Source: Takakia lepidozioides (Eukaryota > Streptophyta > Takakiopsida > Takakiales > Takakiaceae). From it: 64,000 nt of DNA. A program made the position numbers and the translations under genes. Below, piece after piece: positions 1 through 11,038 of this stretch. The DNA lies in NCBI GenBank assembly GCA_030704615.1, contig CM060732.1:62663053-62727052 (forward strand), written 5' to 3'. The first letter of the stretch is position 1, and each line of letters starts with the position of its first letter. The notes under the pieces were generated by a model that was given only the letters and a program-made list of their open reading frames with translations, had not been told where the DNA came from and made no database searches.

Positions 1-2180
1 GGTTGAACTTCCAACCACAAGGGTGCGAGCTAAGCTACTAACCAATATGTCCACGATGATTCATAACACACATTTGGCTATCTAATTATTTATAGAGGTA
101 CAACAGGGATCTAACTATTCCAGAGGCAAGACATTTCTCTCTTATTCTTGGCTTCCTTCCACTAACAGTCTGTCTGGGCAGTGATCCAACAGCTTTTCTG
201 TAACTTAGTCTGAGTAGCAAGTCTTTTGTAGAGAAACTCCAGACTTTCCGGGTTTCAATTCACTCACTCGATCTCACATGCCAACATTGATCTTATGGTC
301 AGAGTAGCACCTTCTACCCTGGATTCTTTCTCCATCTTTTAACTTGAACATTATGCTGCAGTTTGAAATTAATTAACGGCTTGTAGGCTCAGTCATGATT
401 ACTGCACCGATTGAAACTTATACTTATTGCCTGAGGACCACCCAACGTTAATCAGAGATTCTGGAATAGAGTTTAAGATCCCAATTTACTTCATCAATTG
501 GTCGACACTTCTCCATGAAAGACTATCTGCATACAGAGAAAAGGGGCAGAGAGAGAAGGGCATTATATATAGAGATGGGTGCGTACAGCAAACAACTTGT
601 TAGCACCCAGTCTTCAAGTAATCACTGAATTGCAGTGCCATGGTCCTGCCCCGTCTCTCAGTGGGTTTTAGGGCCACCACTTTCTGCAACTATTCCATCA
701 GCACAACATCGAATACCTGCACCTTTGCTATGCAAATACTCTCTATAGCACATCCAAAATATGATTATGAAGAGAAAACATTCTTCCCTTTGTTCAGCTT
801 GTCCGATTTTGGCAAGACATCCCCCATCTAGCCACAGTCTCTGAAGTTTCTGTCCAATCACCACCACACTACGTCGCTGTGCAATATGTACACCTCCAAA
901 CTCACAGCATCATGAACAGAGGATCTGCAAAGTAGCCCTTGTTTCCTCGAATTCGCTTTGTCATATCCACCTGTCCCACAACCGCCCTGGAAATTCTCTG
1001 AGAAAGATTCTGCTTATAACACCTTCAGTTGTTGGTCTCTGATGAGAGGTGAAATGAGTTCTCTTTCAGTTTTGTCGAGGAATTCAATGCAATGTAACTT
1101 GTAGCAGCTGTTATGTTAACCAAATACTCCTCGTTTTGTAAGAGACATTTTACGAGATCCAACAAACATGAAGGAAAACGGATGCTCGTTAAAAACGACG
1201 CCTTTGTTGTTTGGCAAGAGAGGCATCGCTCTCGTACGTGAGACACCTAGAAAATACGCGATGTAGAATACATGGTCGACGGATGAAAACTCCCTTATGT
1301 AAACCCAGGGTTAAAGGGGTCAAGGAATATTTGTCTGGAATATTTCTTGGGTGTCCTCATATCCCAGGGTAAAGAATCTTTCCTTGGGCTAGCGAATCTT
1401 TCCGAGGCTTTCTAAGCCCAGGCCACTGCAACCCCGGGACAGCAGGAACGGACGGGCAACAGCCGAAATTTGTTCCCAATGAGTTCCCTGTATGGCCTGG
1501 GGTGCAGACCCTGGGCAGCGCCCTAGGCCAGCCCAAAACTCTCATTTTTATGGCGACGACCTTTTTGCTATTCCCTATATATTCTCCTACTAACTATGCT
1601 TTTGGTGAAAAAGCTACCTGGTGTTGGAAATATTTGGATCGATTAAGTATTAGCCGCTAGCGATGGCCATTATCTAACGTAATCGGAATGGGGGAGTATT
1701 CCTGGGGTTTGTACCCCTAGATGAGCTACCATAGCCAAAGAAGACTTGCCACATGGTGAAATACGGCAACTATTCAAGTAAATTGAGAATAAAATCAAGG
1801 ACAGAACTTAGTGGCGGGATCGTAGCATAAGAATCTTCTTGTGAGGGACTATCATATGAATATTGAATAGAATATACCTACTTCCTTTCATCTCTCCTCC
1901 CCACCTCACGTCGAGGTTTCGCTCTAGTGTATAGAGTTTTCGGAGATGCAGCTCATAGGGGATTTGTTGTTGTATGTCTGGTGGGCGGGTGCATGCAGTG
2001 TGTGTACGTGCGTGGGATTTCACTGACATTGCTTCAGTTCTGCTCGGGTAAGTGGGCTTGCTGATGGTCCCATCTTCTAGGCGTAGCCTTGCATGCGTGA
2101 TTTCATCGGTGAATAGCTTTGCCAAATCGTAATGTCTTCTCAGGTATAAATGGCACTTGTAGGTTCGTCAGTCACGTGTT
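1..2180. other. No recognisable gene
   Basis: No reading frame here resembles a known protein. A TATA-like string (TATATATAG, 564-572) lies about 70 bp upstream of an ATG in good context at 640, which opens a 63-codon frame ending at 831. That frame matches nothing I know, so I do not call it a gene. The rest looks like ordinary plant intergenic sequence. Confidence 0.4.
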
Positions 2181-3145
2181 CAGACATAGATTGCAGCCAA
2201 TCTAACGACCAGACTGCAGTTCTATAATCGAGAGACATTCCTGGTCCTCCGCGGTGACGATAGAATCTTGCGGCCGATTACCTGTCTGCAACTCTATCTC
2301 CACCCTCTCTTGTGCAGAGGTTTGAGGTATGCCCTGGGAACAACTGGGAACTCGAAAGTGAATCAAACAGCTCTTCTTTCCATGTCCTTTTTACTATGAC
2401 ATCCGCGGGGTGGGACTTCCATTGCGAGGATCAGAAATGCTTAGCAGCATACCTACATGAGCCGTTGACTCTTAGGTCTGAATCCCTTGCAGCAGTAACA
2501 GTTGTTTCAGGGCTGCTTGTGGATCGAGGGTCCCTCTCTCTTCCTTGTTTTCTCTTTTCCGTAAGCTCTTTGAGCTTTCCGCGGACGTTGTAGAGTACTA
2601 TATCATTTCATTTTCATTTAAATCTCTTGTTGTTCTGCTTGCCACTATTTCTTCTCTATTGCTCCCCTAATGCCACATAATACAGAGGGGGTGGAAATGT
2701 CGTCCAGGACCGCAACAGATGCATCAGACGAGAATGTATGGAACTTCATGTCAGGCAAACTTGAAGCCAATCTTACTACACAACTGCAGTTCCATCGGGA
2801 GACACTCTTGGTTCTCCATGACGAGCAAGAATCTTGACCTCGGCCAAAAGTCTTAGCTCCCCTCTCAATATGTAAGGGCTTTGGGAAGGTGGGATCCGAC
2901 AGTCTGCGGATAGAGACAGGTAGGTGGGACAACCTGCATTATGAGACCGCCGGTGGCCCGCATGCGCTAGAAACAACAAGGAAATCGACAGTGAAAAACA
3001 TTTCTTCTTTGTCCTTCCTACGTTAAGAACCGTGGGAGATTCCATTGTCTACTCCAAGCTACCCAACCCCTCACAGATCATTACAAGAATCAGAAATGCT
3101 TAGCTGCAGATAATCTGCATGAGGCGTTGATATATTTGATCTAAA
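2181..3145 (+). repeat. Diverged tandem duplication with exon-like content
   Basis: Two units lie head to tail. The 5' halves match at about 2190-2290 and 2750-2850 (AATCT..AC..CTGCAGTTC, then GAGACA followed by TGGT). The 3' halves match at about 2340-2475 and 2975-3140 (ATCAGAAATGCTTAGC, then CATGAG.CGTTGA). In one plus-strand frame both 5' halves read a similar peptide (ANLTT.LQF, then RET.LVL). The length difference inside that peptide is exactly one codon, which suggests a duplicated exon rather than a non-coding repeat. Copy 1 is preceded by a stop in this frame and copy 2 ends in one, so the unit is probably a relic. I do not recognise the protein. Confidence 0.5.
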
Positions 3146-3250
3146 TTACTATTCTGATTCACACGAGGCATTGTAAATAGATCTAATCTGATTCACACTT
3201 CCTCATTGGTGGTGTTCTTATCCCTGACTCTGTTTCTCTGATCTCCACAG

Positions 3251-3800
3251 GTGCCACTGGTGTATCGCTGCCACCATGGCCCGAACTTTCATCTGGATAT
3301 TAAAGATATTTGTTACAGTGAAGGTTCAGATATTGGGGGAGCTATTCCAACATCGTTACAGCATAAGCGTGAGGCAACAACCAAACCGCCACTGGGACTG
3401 GATAAATAACAAGCAGGTCGAAAGCACTGCAGCTACATCAGCAATTACTAAGGCATACATTGACCGATTTTGCCATGTAGCAACAGGGGCTACGGGGTTC
3501 CCATGTCGTGTTTCGCTTCTGCATGCTTTTCCTTCTTCTCGACCAGACAGAGTAATTCTTTCATTCACTGAGCTAAACTTGGATGGGTGGACGCTTGAGT
3601 TTCCGCCTCGGGTAAGGTGGGATCCTGTGGACAGCCCTCACACAGGGGCCATTGTCGTCTCATCTTCCGTGACTTTCCCTGCGATCAGCTGTTACTCCCC
3701 TAACGGGGACCCGCCAGCAAACGAGGCTGATTTGATCAATATCTCCGATGTGGACTTCCACGAACTCTTTCCAATTGAGCAGGACTTTCCGACCACCTAG
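3251..3800 (+). pseudogene. Unrecognised coding-like block, possibly terminal exons
   Basis: A good acceptor (CTCCACAG, 3241-3250) precedes a 53-codon frame (3251-3409, starting VPLVYRCHHG). An overlapping second frame is open from 3276 to the stop at 3800; its C-terminal part (from about 3490, including LNLDGWTLEFPPRVRWD and ISDVDFHELFP) reads like real protein. A frame change or small intron between about 3340 and 3490 would link them. The block follows the duplicated exon-like units and may be the 3' end of the same gene. I recognise no family, and whether it is functional or decayed is open. Confidence 0.35.
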
Positions 3801-3974
3801 CTGAGAGGGAAGAGATCGACTTGGCCTTATAAAGCTAAACGACCTCTAGCATTAGGCCTTAAGCCAAACTTGCTTCCAGCCCTCTTCCAGACTTGTCACT
3901 TGTTCCCATGACAGGAGCTGTAAGGTAGTATGCTCCTGTTGATTCGTCGATCTCAGTTGCTGTGACTACCTATG

Positions 3975-4465
3975 ATATCGAGCATTCTCATTCTTTGGAG
4001 TCCCAGTATAATTATCCTGAACAATGTAGTAGCGTGACATGTGCGTGACTTCCAGGGGATTTGATGCTCATTTGATGAATTCTGTATGATCATTCCTGTG
4101 AGGAGGTGGCTATTATGTCATCATCGGTAATTGGCTTGTACACTAGCTAACTTTTGCGTGTATCAATTGATGCATTGCTAAGACCGTAAGCTTCTTCTGT
4201 ACGTTGATCCTTGGTAAGCTGCTCAGGAAGCATGTAACCTACTTCGGTGTTTTATGGTTCTCGTATAGGTGAGCTGTTTTGTTACTCATTACAAGCGTTT
4301 CGCTGTGTAGTTGGCATGGGATTAGCTGATTGTCTTTGGCCATATGGCAGAAGGTGGATAGGCTCTAGATAATTTATGCATGGCACTTGGGTATTGAGAC
4401 ATGATCACAGGTCTACATTGGTAGAGGATTGGTAGGAGGATTCTCTGTAGGCCAGAACGTTAATA
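3975..4465. repeat. Segmental duplication block A (inverted at 50985-51335)
   Basis: This block matches the reverse complement of 50985-51335 inside intron 1 of the CBM20 gene. Shared landmarks include ACACTAGCTAACTTT, GCTAAGACCGTAAGCTTCTT, GTTGATCCTTGGTAAGCTGC and AGGATTCTCTGTAGGCCAGA. It is immediately followed by block B, which is in the same orientation at both loci, so block A was inverted at one of them after or during the duplication. Confidence 0.85.
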
Positions 4466-4494
4466 ATTAGTAGGATTTAGTAATATTCCCACCG

Positions 4495-5040
4495 CTGATG
4501 TGCAAATGTGACACATAATCCATGGAAGACTTCCCCGTTTCTTTCCCTCAACTCCGTATATCCTCTTCCAAAGAACGCCTGCACCTTCTTCTCCAAACAA
4601 ATCTTCTGGCATCTGGTCGATCACAAGGCTACGGGGAGACCTATAACTGTTGTTGCTCTTGTGTTGAATTTTCACAAGAGAATCTCGTGGTCTTTGGCTC
4701 AATGCCGAGATGCAGGCGGGTACAACAGGTAGCAAACTGTTCTACTGTCAGCATTGGATTATTTGGTGAAAAGGATCATGGCCTAAACATGTTTCTCACC
4801 GTCCCTCTAGCATATTTTCAGGACAGCGTTTAATTGTCGAAGCAGAGGTTTCCATGGATGAAGATGAGCTTCATCCGGCAATAATATGATTTGGCTCAAT
4901 CGAGATCCTCCACATTTGTAAACTGTTGATGAACCCAACAAGCTTGGGTCACAAATTCACAACTGCGAGTTGATCCTACCCATCCCAGTCATTTTGTCTC
5001 ATTATGTCCTCTCTCGCAGTGGAAGCTTCGAAGCTCAGCG
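4495..5040 (-). pseudogene. Segmental duplication block B: relic of CBM20 exon 1 and promoter
   Basis: This block matches 51430-52235 in direct orientation, from TGCAAATGTGACACATAATC through GATGAAGATGAGCTTCATCC to TTTTGTCTCATTATGTC. Read on the minus strand, 4735-4460 is a degenerate version of the transit-peptide exon of the CBM20 gene (shared SLVID and the SQRP..LVK.Q context). The codon aligned with the ATG of the active copy is ATT, so the start is lost. The stretch to about 5040 corresponds to the sequence upstream of exon 1. I infer a non-functional copy of a 5' gene end. Confidence 0.7.
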
Positions 5041-5399
5041 CTTCTTTTTTAGGCGAAATGGAGCCTAAAAGCGATAAAAAACAAAGGGCTGCGACAGCCC
5101 TATGTAAAATCCTGGGAGAAAAAAAATAAAAAATGCGCAAGAAAATAGGGGCGCGCATGGGCTGATGCCAGAAAGCCCTAGGGGAACATGCAAGTTGCGC
5201 CAGAAATACACGTTCCCCACAGCCCTACATCTAGCGGCTGTCGCCCCATCTCGCGATCAACGGTAGAGATCTCGCCATGCAGCACGACCTGGACCGTTGG
5301 ATCGCCAGGGTTTTGGCCGCAGCCAAGGGCGGGCCGTCGCCACTGCGCGCAGCCCTACGGAGCTTCACCATCGCAATCTCTCCTCGCAGCTTGCTTTCA
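5041..5399. other. No recognisable gene
   Basis: Short open frames only, with no recognised family. A slightly GC-richer stretch around 5200-5370 carries no convincing coding signal. Confidence 0.4.
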
Positions 5400-5910
5400 A
5401 AATTTCTTTATACTGCAGTTTTTTTTAGTACCATATTGCTCTTTCACATTGGGCTATGGTGCTACCTTGCTATTTGAAATTGAGGTCGTGATGTTTGCTG
5501 GCCCATTGTAGGACTTTAATTAATTAGTTTCAGATTTCAGATTGTGAGTGGGCTGTCCTGCGTCACTTGGTATCAATTTGTTCCTTCACCATCGTCAATG
5601 GTGCCACCTTGCTACTTGAAATTCAGGCTATGGTTGTTGCTGGCCATCTTTGGACTTCTTTGATTAATTATTTTAGATTTCAGATTGTGAGTGGGCTGCC
5701 ATGCCTACATTGGTACGAGTTTGTTCCTTCAAATTGGACTATGGTGTTATTTTGTTATTTGATATTGAGGCCATGATGCTTGCTGGCCTTGTTTAAGCCT
5801 TGATCAACAAATTTCAGATTTCAGATTTTAAATAGACTGTTATACCTACATTGCTTCTTAACATTAGGCAATGGTGTCACTTTGTTACTTGAGATTAGGC
5901 TCTAGTGCAA
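5400..5910. repeat. Tandem repeat of about 142 bp, roughly 3.5 copies
   Basis: The phrase GGTG.(T/C)A..TTG.TA.TTGA.ATT recurs at about 5459, 5601, 5743 and 5873, giving spacings of 142, 142 and 130 bp. Between copies the segment TTTCAGATTTCAGATT and the segment GTGAGTGGGCTG also recur. The copies are well diverged, so the array is old. Confidence 0.8.
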
Positions 5911-6554
5911 GCAAATGCACTTCGACTATGGCATTGTAGCCACATTGCAACAATATGTGGCCTCTTGTAGCCACTACTTTATGCCTCAATTTTTATTTGT
6001 ATCGCCTATCCAATGCATACACAAAATACTCAAATCGCCATATTGCATGCAAATGAAATAGCATGTAGCCAGTTGATTTTTTAGCTAAACATCTATGTCA
6101 TCGCCACCTTCGCACTTAGCCTTCAAATTTTGTAGCCATCTACGCTTCTAAGCCAAAATGAAAAAAAAAGCCCTAGGTGCAAACAAACCTTGAAAGGGCA
6201 GAACATGTTTCAAAATCTGTACAAGAATGTGGTACAGTCAACCCTGGATATATGTTACCTGCTTTTCTGTTTTGTCAGCCTTAATGTTATGAAATCTTTG
6301 CTCTGTAAAAATTTACACTTGAAAATGGCATGAGAGTTATTTGATATCAATACATGAAGCGAGACGTTTGTTTTGTTTTGTTTTGTAGTGTCGTTGAGAT
6401 CTCCCAAACCGTGGGCCCAGCGCGGGTGCTTGGTGCCATTGGAAAGCCCTCAATGAGGAGGGGTGCACCGGCTTGGTCTCATGATTTTTGGACCAACGGT
6501 GAGGGAGATGTGGAATTCCAAGTACTTTTGGTAGCTTGAAATTCACGAAAAAGA

Positions 6555-6815
6555 GCAAAAATGGCAAAGTGGGCATTCCTGGGACAATGGTTGGAGCCTC
6601 GAGGAGAGAGATATCAAAGGAAAGGTCTCCGGTTCAAATCTGGTCGTAGGCTCTGTGGAGAAAAAAACTTACTTAGATGACATTGGGCCGTTGGAAATTT
6701 GGGAAAAATAACAAAGTGGGCATTCCTGGGAGAATGGTTGGAACCTTGACGGAAGAGACAACAAGGGAGAGATCTCCGGTTCAAATCTGGTCATAGGCTA
6801 TGTGAGAAAAAAAAT
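6555..6815 (+). repeat. tRNA-like (SINE-type) repeat, two copies
   Basis: Copies at about 6559-6670 and 6713-6815 share GTGGGCATTCCTGGGA.AATGG, then AGATCTCCGGTTCAAATCTG or AGGTCTCCGGTTCAAATCTG, then an A-run. GGTTCAAATC (6631-6640 and 6778-6787) fits a polymerase III B box, and AATGGTTGGAGC about 50 bp upstream is a plausible but weak A box. A third partial copy with the B-box part sits at 7068-7122. The layout suggests a tRNA-derived SINE family; I see no intact tRNA gene. Confidence 0.55.
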
Positions 6816-6829
6816 GATTAGATATGATT

Positions 6830-7300
6830 AAATCATTAGACTTAGATGACTTAGATGAGAGTGGACACTTGGGCAAACAGCATAGGCTACCCTAGAGGTT
6901 GCACTTGGGCCTCACTTAGGAGACACACTAGGATACATATGAGATCTTGCACTTGGGCTTAGATGACATTGGGCATTTGGGCCAACGACACAAGCTACCC
7001 TAAAGGTCGCATTTGAACCTCGACATAGGAGACACACTTGAATATATAGGGGATGGCACATGGAGATATCAAGGGAAAGGTCTCCGGTTCAAATCTGGTC
7101 GTAGGCTCTGTGGAAAAAAAATGAGGATATGGTTTGTTTCATATATTGATGCACTTGGACTTAGATGACACTAGACACTTGGGCCAACGGCAATGCTACC
7201 CTAGAGGTTGTATTTGGGCACTTTGATACATAGGGGATTGCACTTGGACTTAGATGACACACTCGACACTTGGGCCAACGGCACAGGCTACCCTAGTGTG
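6830..7300. repeat. Tandem repeat of about 110 bp, about four copies
   Basis: The phrase CTTAGATGACA......CACTTGGGC.AACGGCA..GCTACCCTA.AGGTTG recurs from about 6838, 6957, 7150 and 7240. One unit is interrupted by a partial copy of the neighbouring tRNA-like repeat (7068-7122). Confidence 0.7.
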
Positions 7301-9864
7301 TTATGAAAATATGGCTCTCCTCTTTGTTAGCATACCTCCATAGCCTTAATATAATTGGTTTGAGAAAACATTCATCCACTCTCATCAAGGATTTACGGTT
7401 CTTATCCAAAGGCACCACGTCCATACATAATTCCAGAAAAATTGATTGGCACTGAAAGCATGATGAAGAAGAGGATGAAGAAGAAGACGTCATCATCGTA
7501 AGCAAGATCACACATGCACAAAGGTACAAAGTAGGGAATTCCAAAAAGGCCTTGATGTGAAATGCATCGCAATTCACTTGATCACCCCCATACAAGTACG
7601 CAATTCAATTGAATTGCAAAGACAATTTTTTTTTAAATTGCAAAAACTAGCTTGAAAACAACCCTAATTTGCAATTCAATTGAATTGTAATCTACAAATT
7701 TTAACTTATATAATGTATAAAAAATGTATATAGTATATATACATATATGTATGTATTTATGTATTTATTTATTATATATATATATACATACGAGAGTATA
7801 AGCTAAAAATATATGTTGCTCGTGTACTCTTGCTGCCCATCCACCTTTGCCCGTGGTAAGGCCTGAGCACGACTCCCTGAGCACGAGAGGAGTCATGAAG
7901 CCTAAAGGAAAGAGAGGGAAGATATACATGTCATGTCAAGACATGGACAAGACCGCTAAGGTCATTGTCATTGAAAGACAAAACAGCCCTTTACAGGGCA
8001 CCATCTAACATTCCCTTTCATGTTTACAATCTCATTTGAATACCCCATTACATTTCAAGGTCTCTGAAAAAATAGGGTGGGAGGGTGGGATTCCAAGTCA
8101 ATCATATCATGAAAGCACCATAGTTTGCACCATCATTTCAAAAACTCATTTCAAACTCATTTCATTGCAGGTTTGGGGATATTTCCCATAATCAAGCTCA
8201 TAGCACTTCAAGTTGAAACAGCCAGCCATTCATGCCTTAAGTATTTGCAAGTAGACACAACACCTTAGCAAACAAGTTGTGAAAACCAGATCGCAGGTCT
8301 TGGGACAGTCCCCAAGACTCATGCTAAAAAACAATTCAAGCTGAGTTTGAAACAGTTAAACAAATATGCCTTAAGCATTTGCTGGTTTACATCATGTTTC
8401 CTCTTGGCCTATTGACATGGTTCAAGACATGGTATATATCATGAGGCCGCATGCCAACATCCAGGTTTTGAACAAGTTTTCTCCCTAAAGGCTATTGCTG
8501 GCCTGAAGGTGACGTTTGAGTGTCGTGTCACAAGCAAGAATCATAAAACAGAAGCAAGGCAAATTATCCCAAATTTGCCTGCTATCAGCCCTCAAATTCA
8601 GACTGTTATGAGAGCCTTAATGAGTGTGTGTGTTCCCTAAACAAGGCCTTGGTATGACTTTGATGGATCAAAAGGATAGGCTTTGATAGATAACACACAT
8701 TCTTCAAGGCCCTCATATCATTTTGGTTTCATGGCTTGATAACTAACAGGGGTTTCTGAGCTGCTATTTCACCTTGGCAGAGCTATTTTATGAGGCCTTA
8801 AAATACCATTCCAGGCCTATACCTGCTTAAGGGGGCTCAACCATGTTGTTTCTTCTTCCTTTTTAAGAATTTTGCTTGTATCTTGGTTCTGAAACATCAA
8901 CTTCAAACCAGTACTGTTTCTTAGGGAAGTGAAATGCTCAAGACCTGGATTTTGTTTGCCTTGGCCTGTTAAAGACTCTCGATTTAAAGGCTTGGCTGCA
9001 GGCAGAGTTCTTCTGAATTTCTTTGTTAACTCAGATCTTTGGAGGTTCTGGAATACCACTCAAGACCTAGATATGTTTTGGAACACTCAACCTTGCATAG
9101 GTTTCATGTTTACTGCTTGTGGTTTGGCATTGATACATCACCAAACTAGCTTTGGAATGAAACCTCTCAGCTTGACTATGTTGTGTCAAACATCCAAGTA
9201 TCAAAGCAGTCAGAGTAATAACTGCTATTTTGTACCCTTGTACCCTTCATAGCTTAACTCCTACAAATGCAATAAAAAACCAGAAACAGGGGTGAGGAGA
9301 GAAGCAGATCCTCATTGGAGCGATCTTGGAGCAGGTCTGAAGCGGCATGGTGGCAGTTTGAAACAACAAATGGCATTAGCAACTTAGGCAGCAGCAGTAT
9401 CCACATTTGCAAGAACATGAGCTGCAAGCTTCAAGAAATGAAGACAAGTGAAGACCCTCACATGTGCCCGTCCCAAAAACCACCACATAGCGATGTGTGT
9501 TAGTGAGGATGCAGCAGGTGAGTGGCAGGTCTTCACAGTTGCTATCCATGTCAGTGTTGAATTCTAAAGCATGTACAGATCACAATTCAAGCAAGGGTAA
9601 ACTCAAAAAACCTTGAATGTTTGTGGTATGCCCTGCGCCATGGCGTCCAACAGATCGTCTCCAACAGAATGCAATCAAAGTAGAAGCGTTCACAGATAGA
9701 GAATGGCTCATACAAAAAAAGAGCAACATGTAATCTGTAGATAAATAGGGATAGAGTACTTCCCAACGAGGAGTAAAAGCGCCGCTGCAAAATAAAGAAC
9801 CATGAGTTTCTGAGCAAAGCGATCATCGCTTTGTCGTCTGCCAGAGAGGAATCTGCCTAACCGC
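7301..9864. other. No recognisable gene; AT microsatellite at 7690-7800
   Basis: An AT-rich stretch with TATATATA and GTATTTAT runs lies at about 7690-7800. The rest holds only short frames on both strands, none of a known family. Confidence 0.45.
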
Positions 9865-9893
9865 CACTACAACAGATGAGCGTTTTTATGACT
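9865..9893 (+). repeat. Left terminal inverted repeat of the CACTA element
   Basis: Begins CACTACAACAGATGAGCG and continues through a T-run to GACT. It pairs with 20784-20812, with mismatches only at positions 9 and 25 of 29. Confidence 0.92.
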
Positions 9894-10084
9894 TCACATA
9901 TGACTATTTTTTCAGTCTTATATGCGTTCATGACTACATCACTCTGTAGTGAAAAAAAACCCTATCATAGCGACTAGTCTTTAGGACTGCGTTTTGCAAG
10001 TCATATCCATGACTGCTTGCGTGACACCTGGAGTCCTGCTGCAGAGAGGGTTGCAGTCACAACTATATGACTAATATATGACTA

Positions 10085-10500
10085 CATTGTCTGTTGAGCG
10101 CTGCCTACATGGAGAGGCTTCAGCGGGACACGTGCGCCACTGCGCAAGCGACATGTCATGCATTCGTCAGGGGATCATATGACTATATGTCTGCAAAGTG
10201 ATGCCTACATGGAGAGGCGACGGATGGACACGTGCGCCACTGCGAATTTGACATGTCACGACTTCTTGCCATGATCATATGACTACATGTCTGCAAAGTG
10301 ATGCCTACATGGAAAGGCGCTAGCGAGATACGTGTGCTATGGCAGATTTCACACGTGGTGACTACATGACTCGCTCATATGACTACAGGGATGTCTACAT
10401 GGAGAGTTGTTAGTGGGACACCTGTTGCACTTGAGATGTGACATGTGGCACACAGACAAAATATATGACTAGCATATATGACTACGGATCTTTACACGTG
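10085..10500. repeat. Subterminal tandem repeat of about 100 bp, four copies
   Basis: Units start at about 10098, 10201, 10301 and 10390 with the phrase TGCCTACATGGAGAGGC or a close variant, followed by ACACGTGCG, ACATGT and CATATGACTACAT. The units carry ACGT-core and G-box-like strings. Subterminal repeats of CACTA elements are where TnpA proteins of the family bind; that these units do so here is inference. Confidence 0.8.
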
Positions 10501-11038
10501 GTGAAAATATGGATAAAGAATGTCGTGTCATATACTGCCACGTGTTCTGGTTTGAGCAAGAGTGATGCCACGTGTCTCATTAAGATTGTTTTCCGAAATA
10601 GTTTATATTTTTAATGTTTTTATTTTATTTTTTAGTTTTCATTTAATATTTAAAAGAACAGGGAGATTGCAGCCTTGGATTTTTTTTTAATGGTATTATT
10701 TTTAATATTATTATTTAAAATGAAAGTGAATTAAATGATTTAAAATCTTCATTACATGGTGAAATTCCAACATGAAAACAGAATGGATCCCTCCTGCATA
10801 CTATCAACCACAAGAAGAATGAAAATAGTCAACTACAGGGCAGCCCTATAAATCACATTACAAAAATCCAAATGAGACCAATATCCCAATGGACACCTCA
10901 AAAGCCACAAGGTCAAAAAATCCATGCCTCAAAAGGCCCAGCCAAAAACAAGCAAGCCCACACATGGGCTGAATTGTTGTAGCTAGTATGTTTTAGTGCT
11001 ATTAGAATCAAGAACTCTGTTAAACAGTGCAATACAGA
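10501..11038. other. CACTA left internal spacer, AT-rich
   Basis: AT-rich sequence between the subterminal repeats and the 3' end of the minus-strand gene. It begins with further G-box strings (CCACGTGTTCTGG, GCCACGTGTCTC, 10535-10580). No coding signal. Confidence 0.5.
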
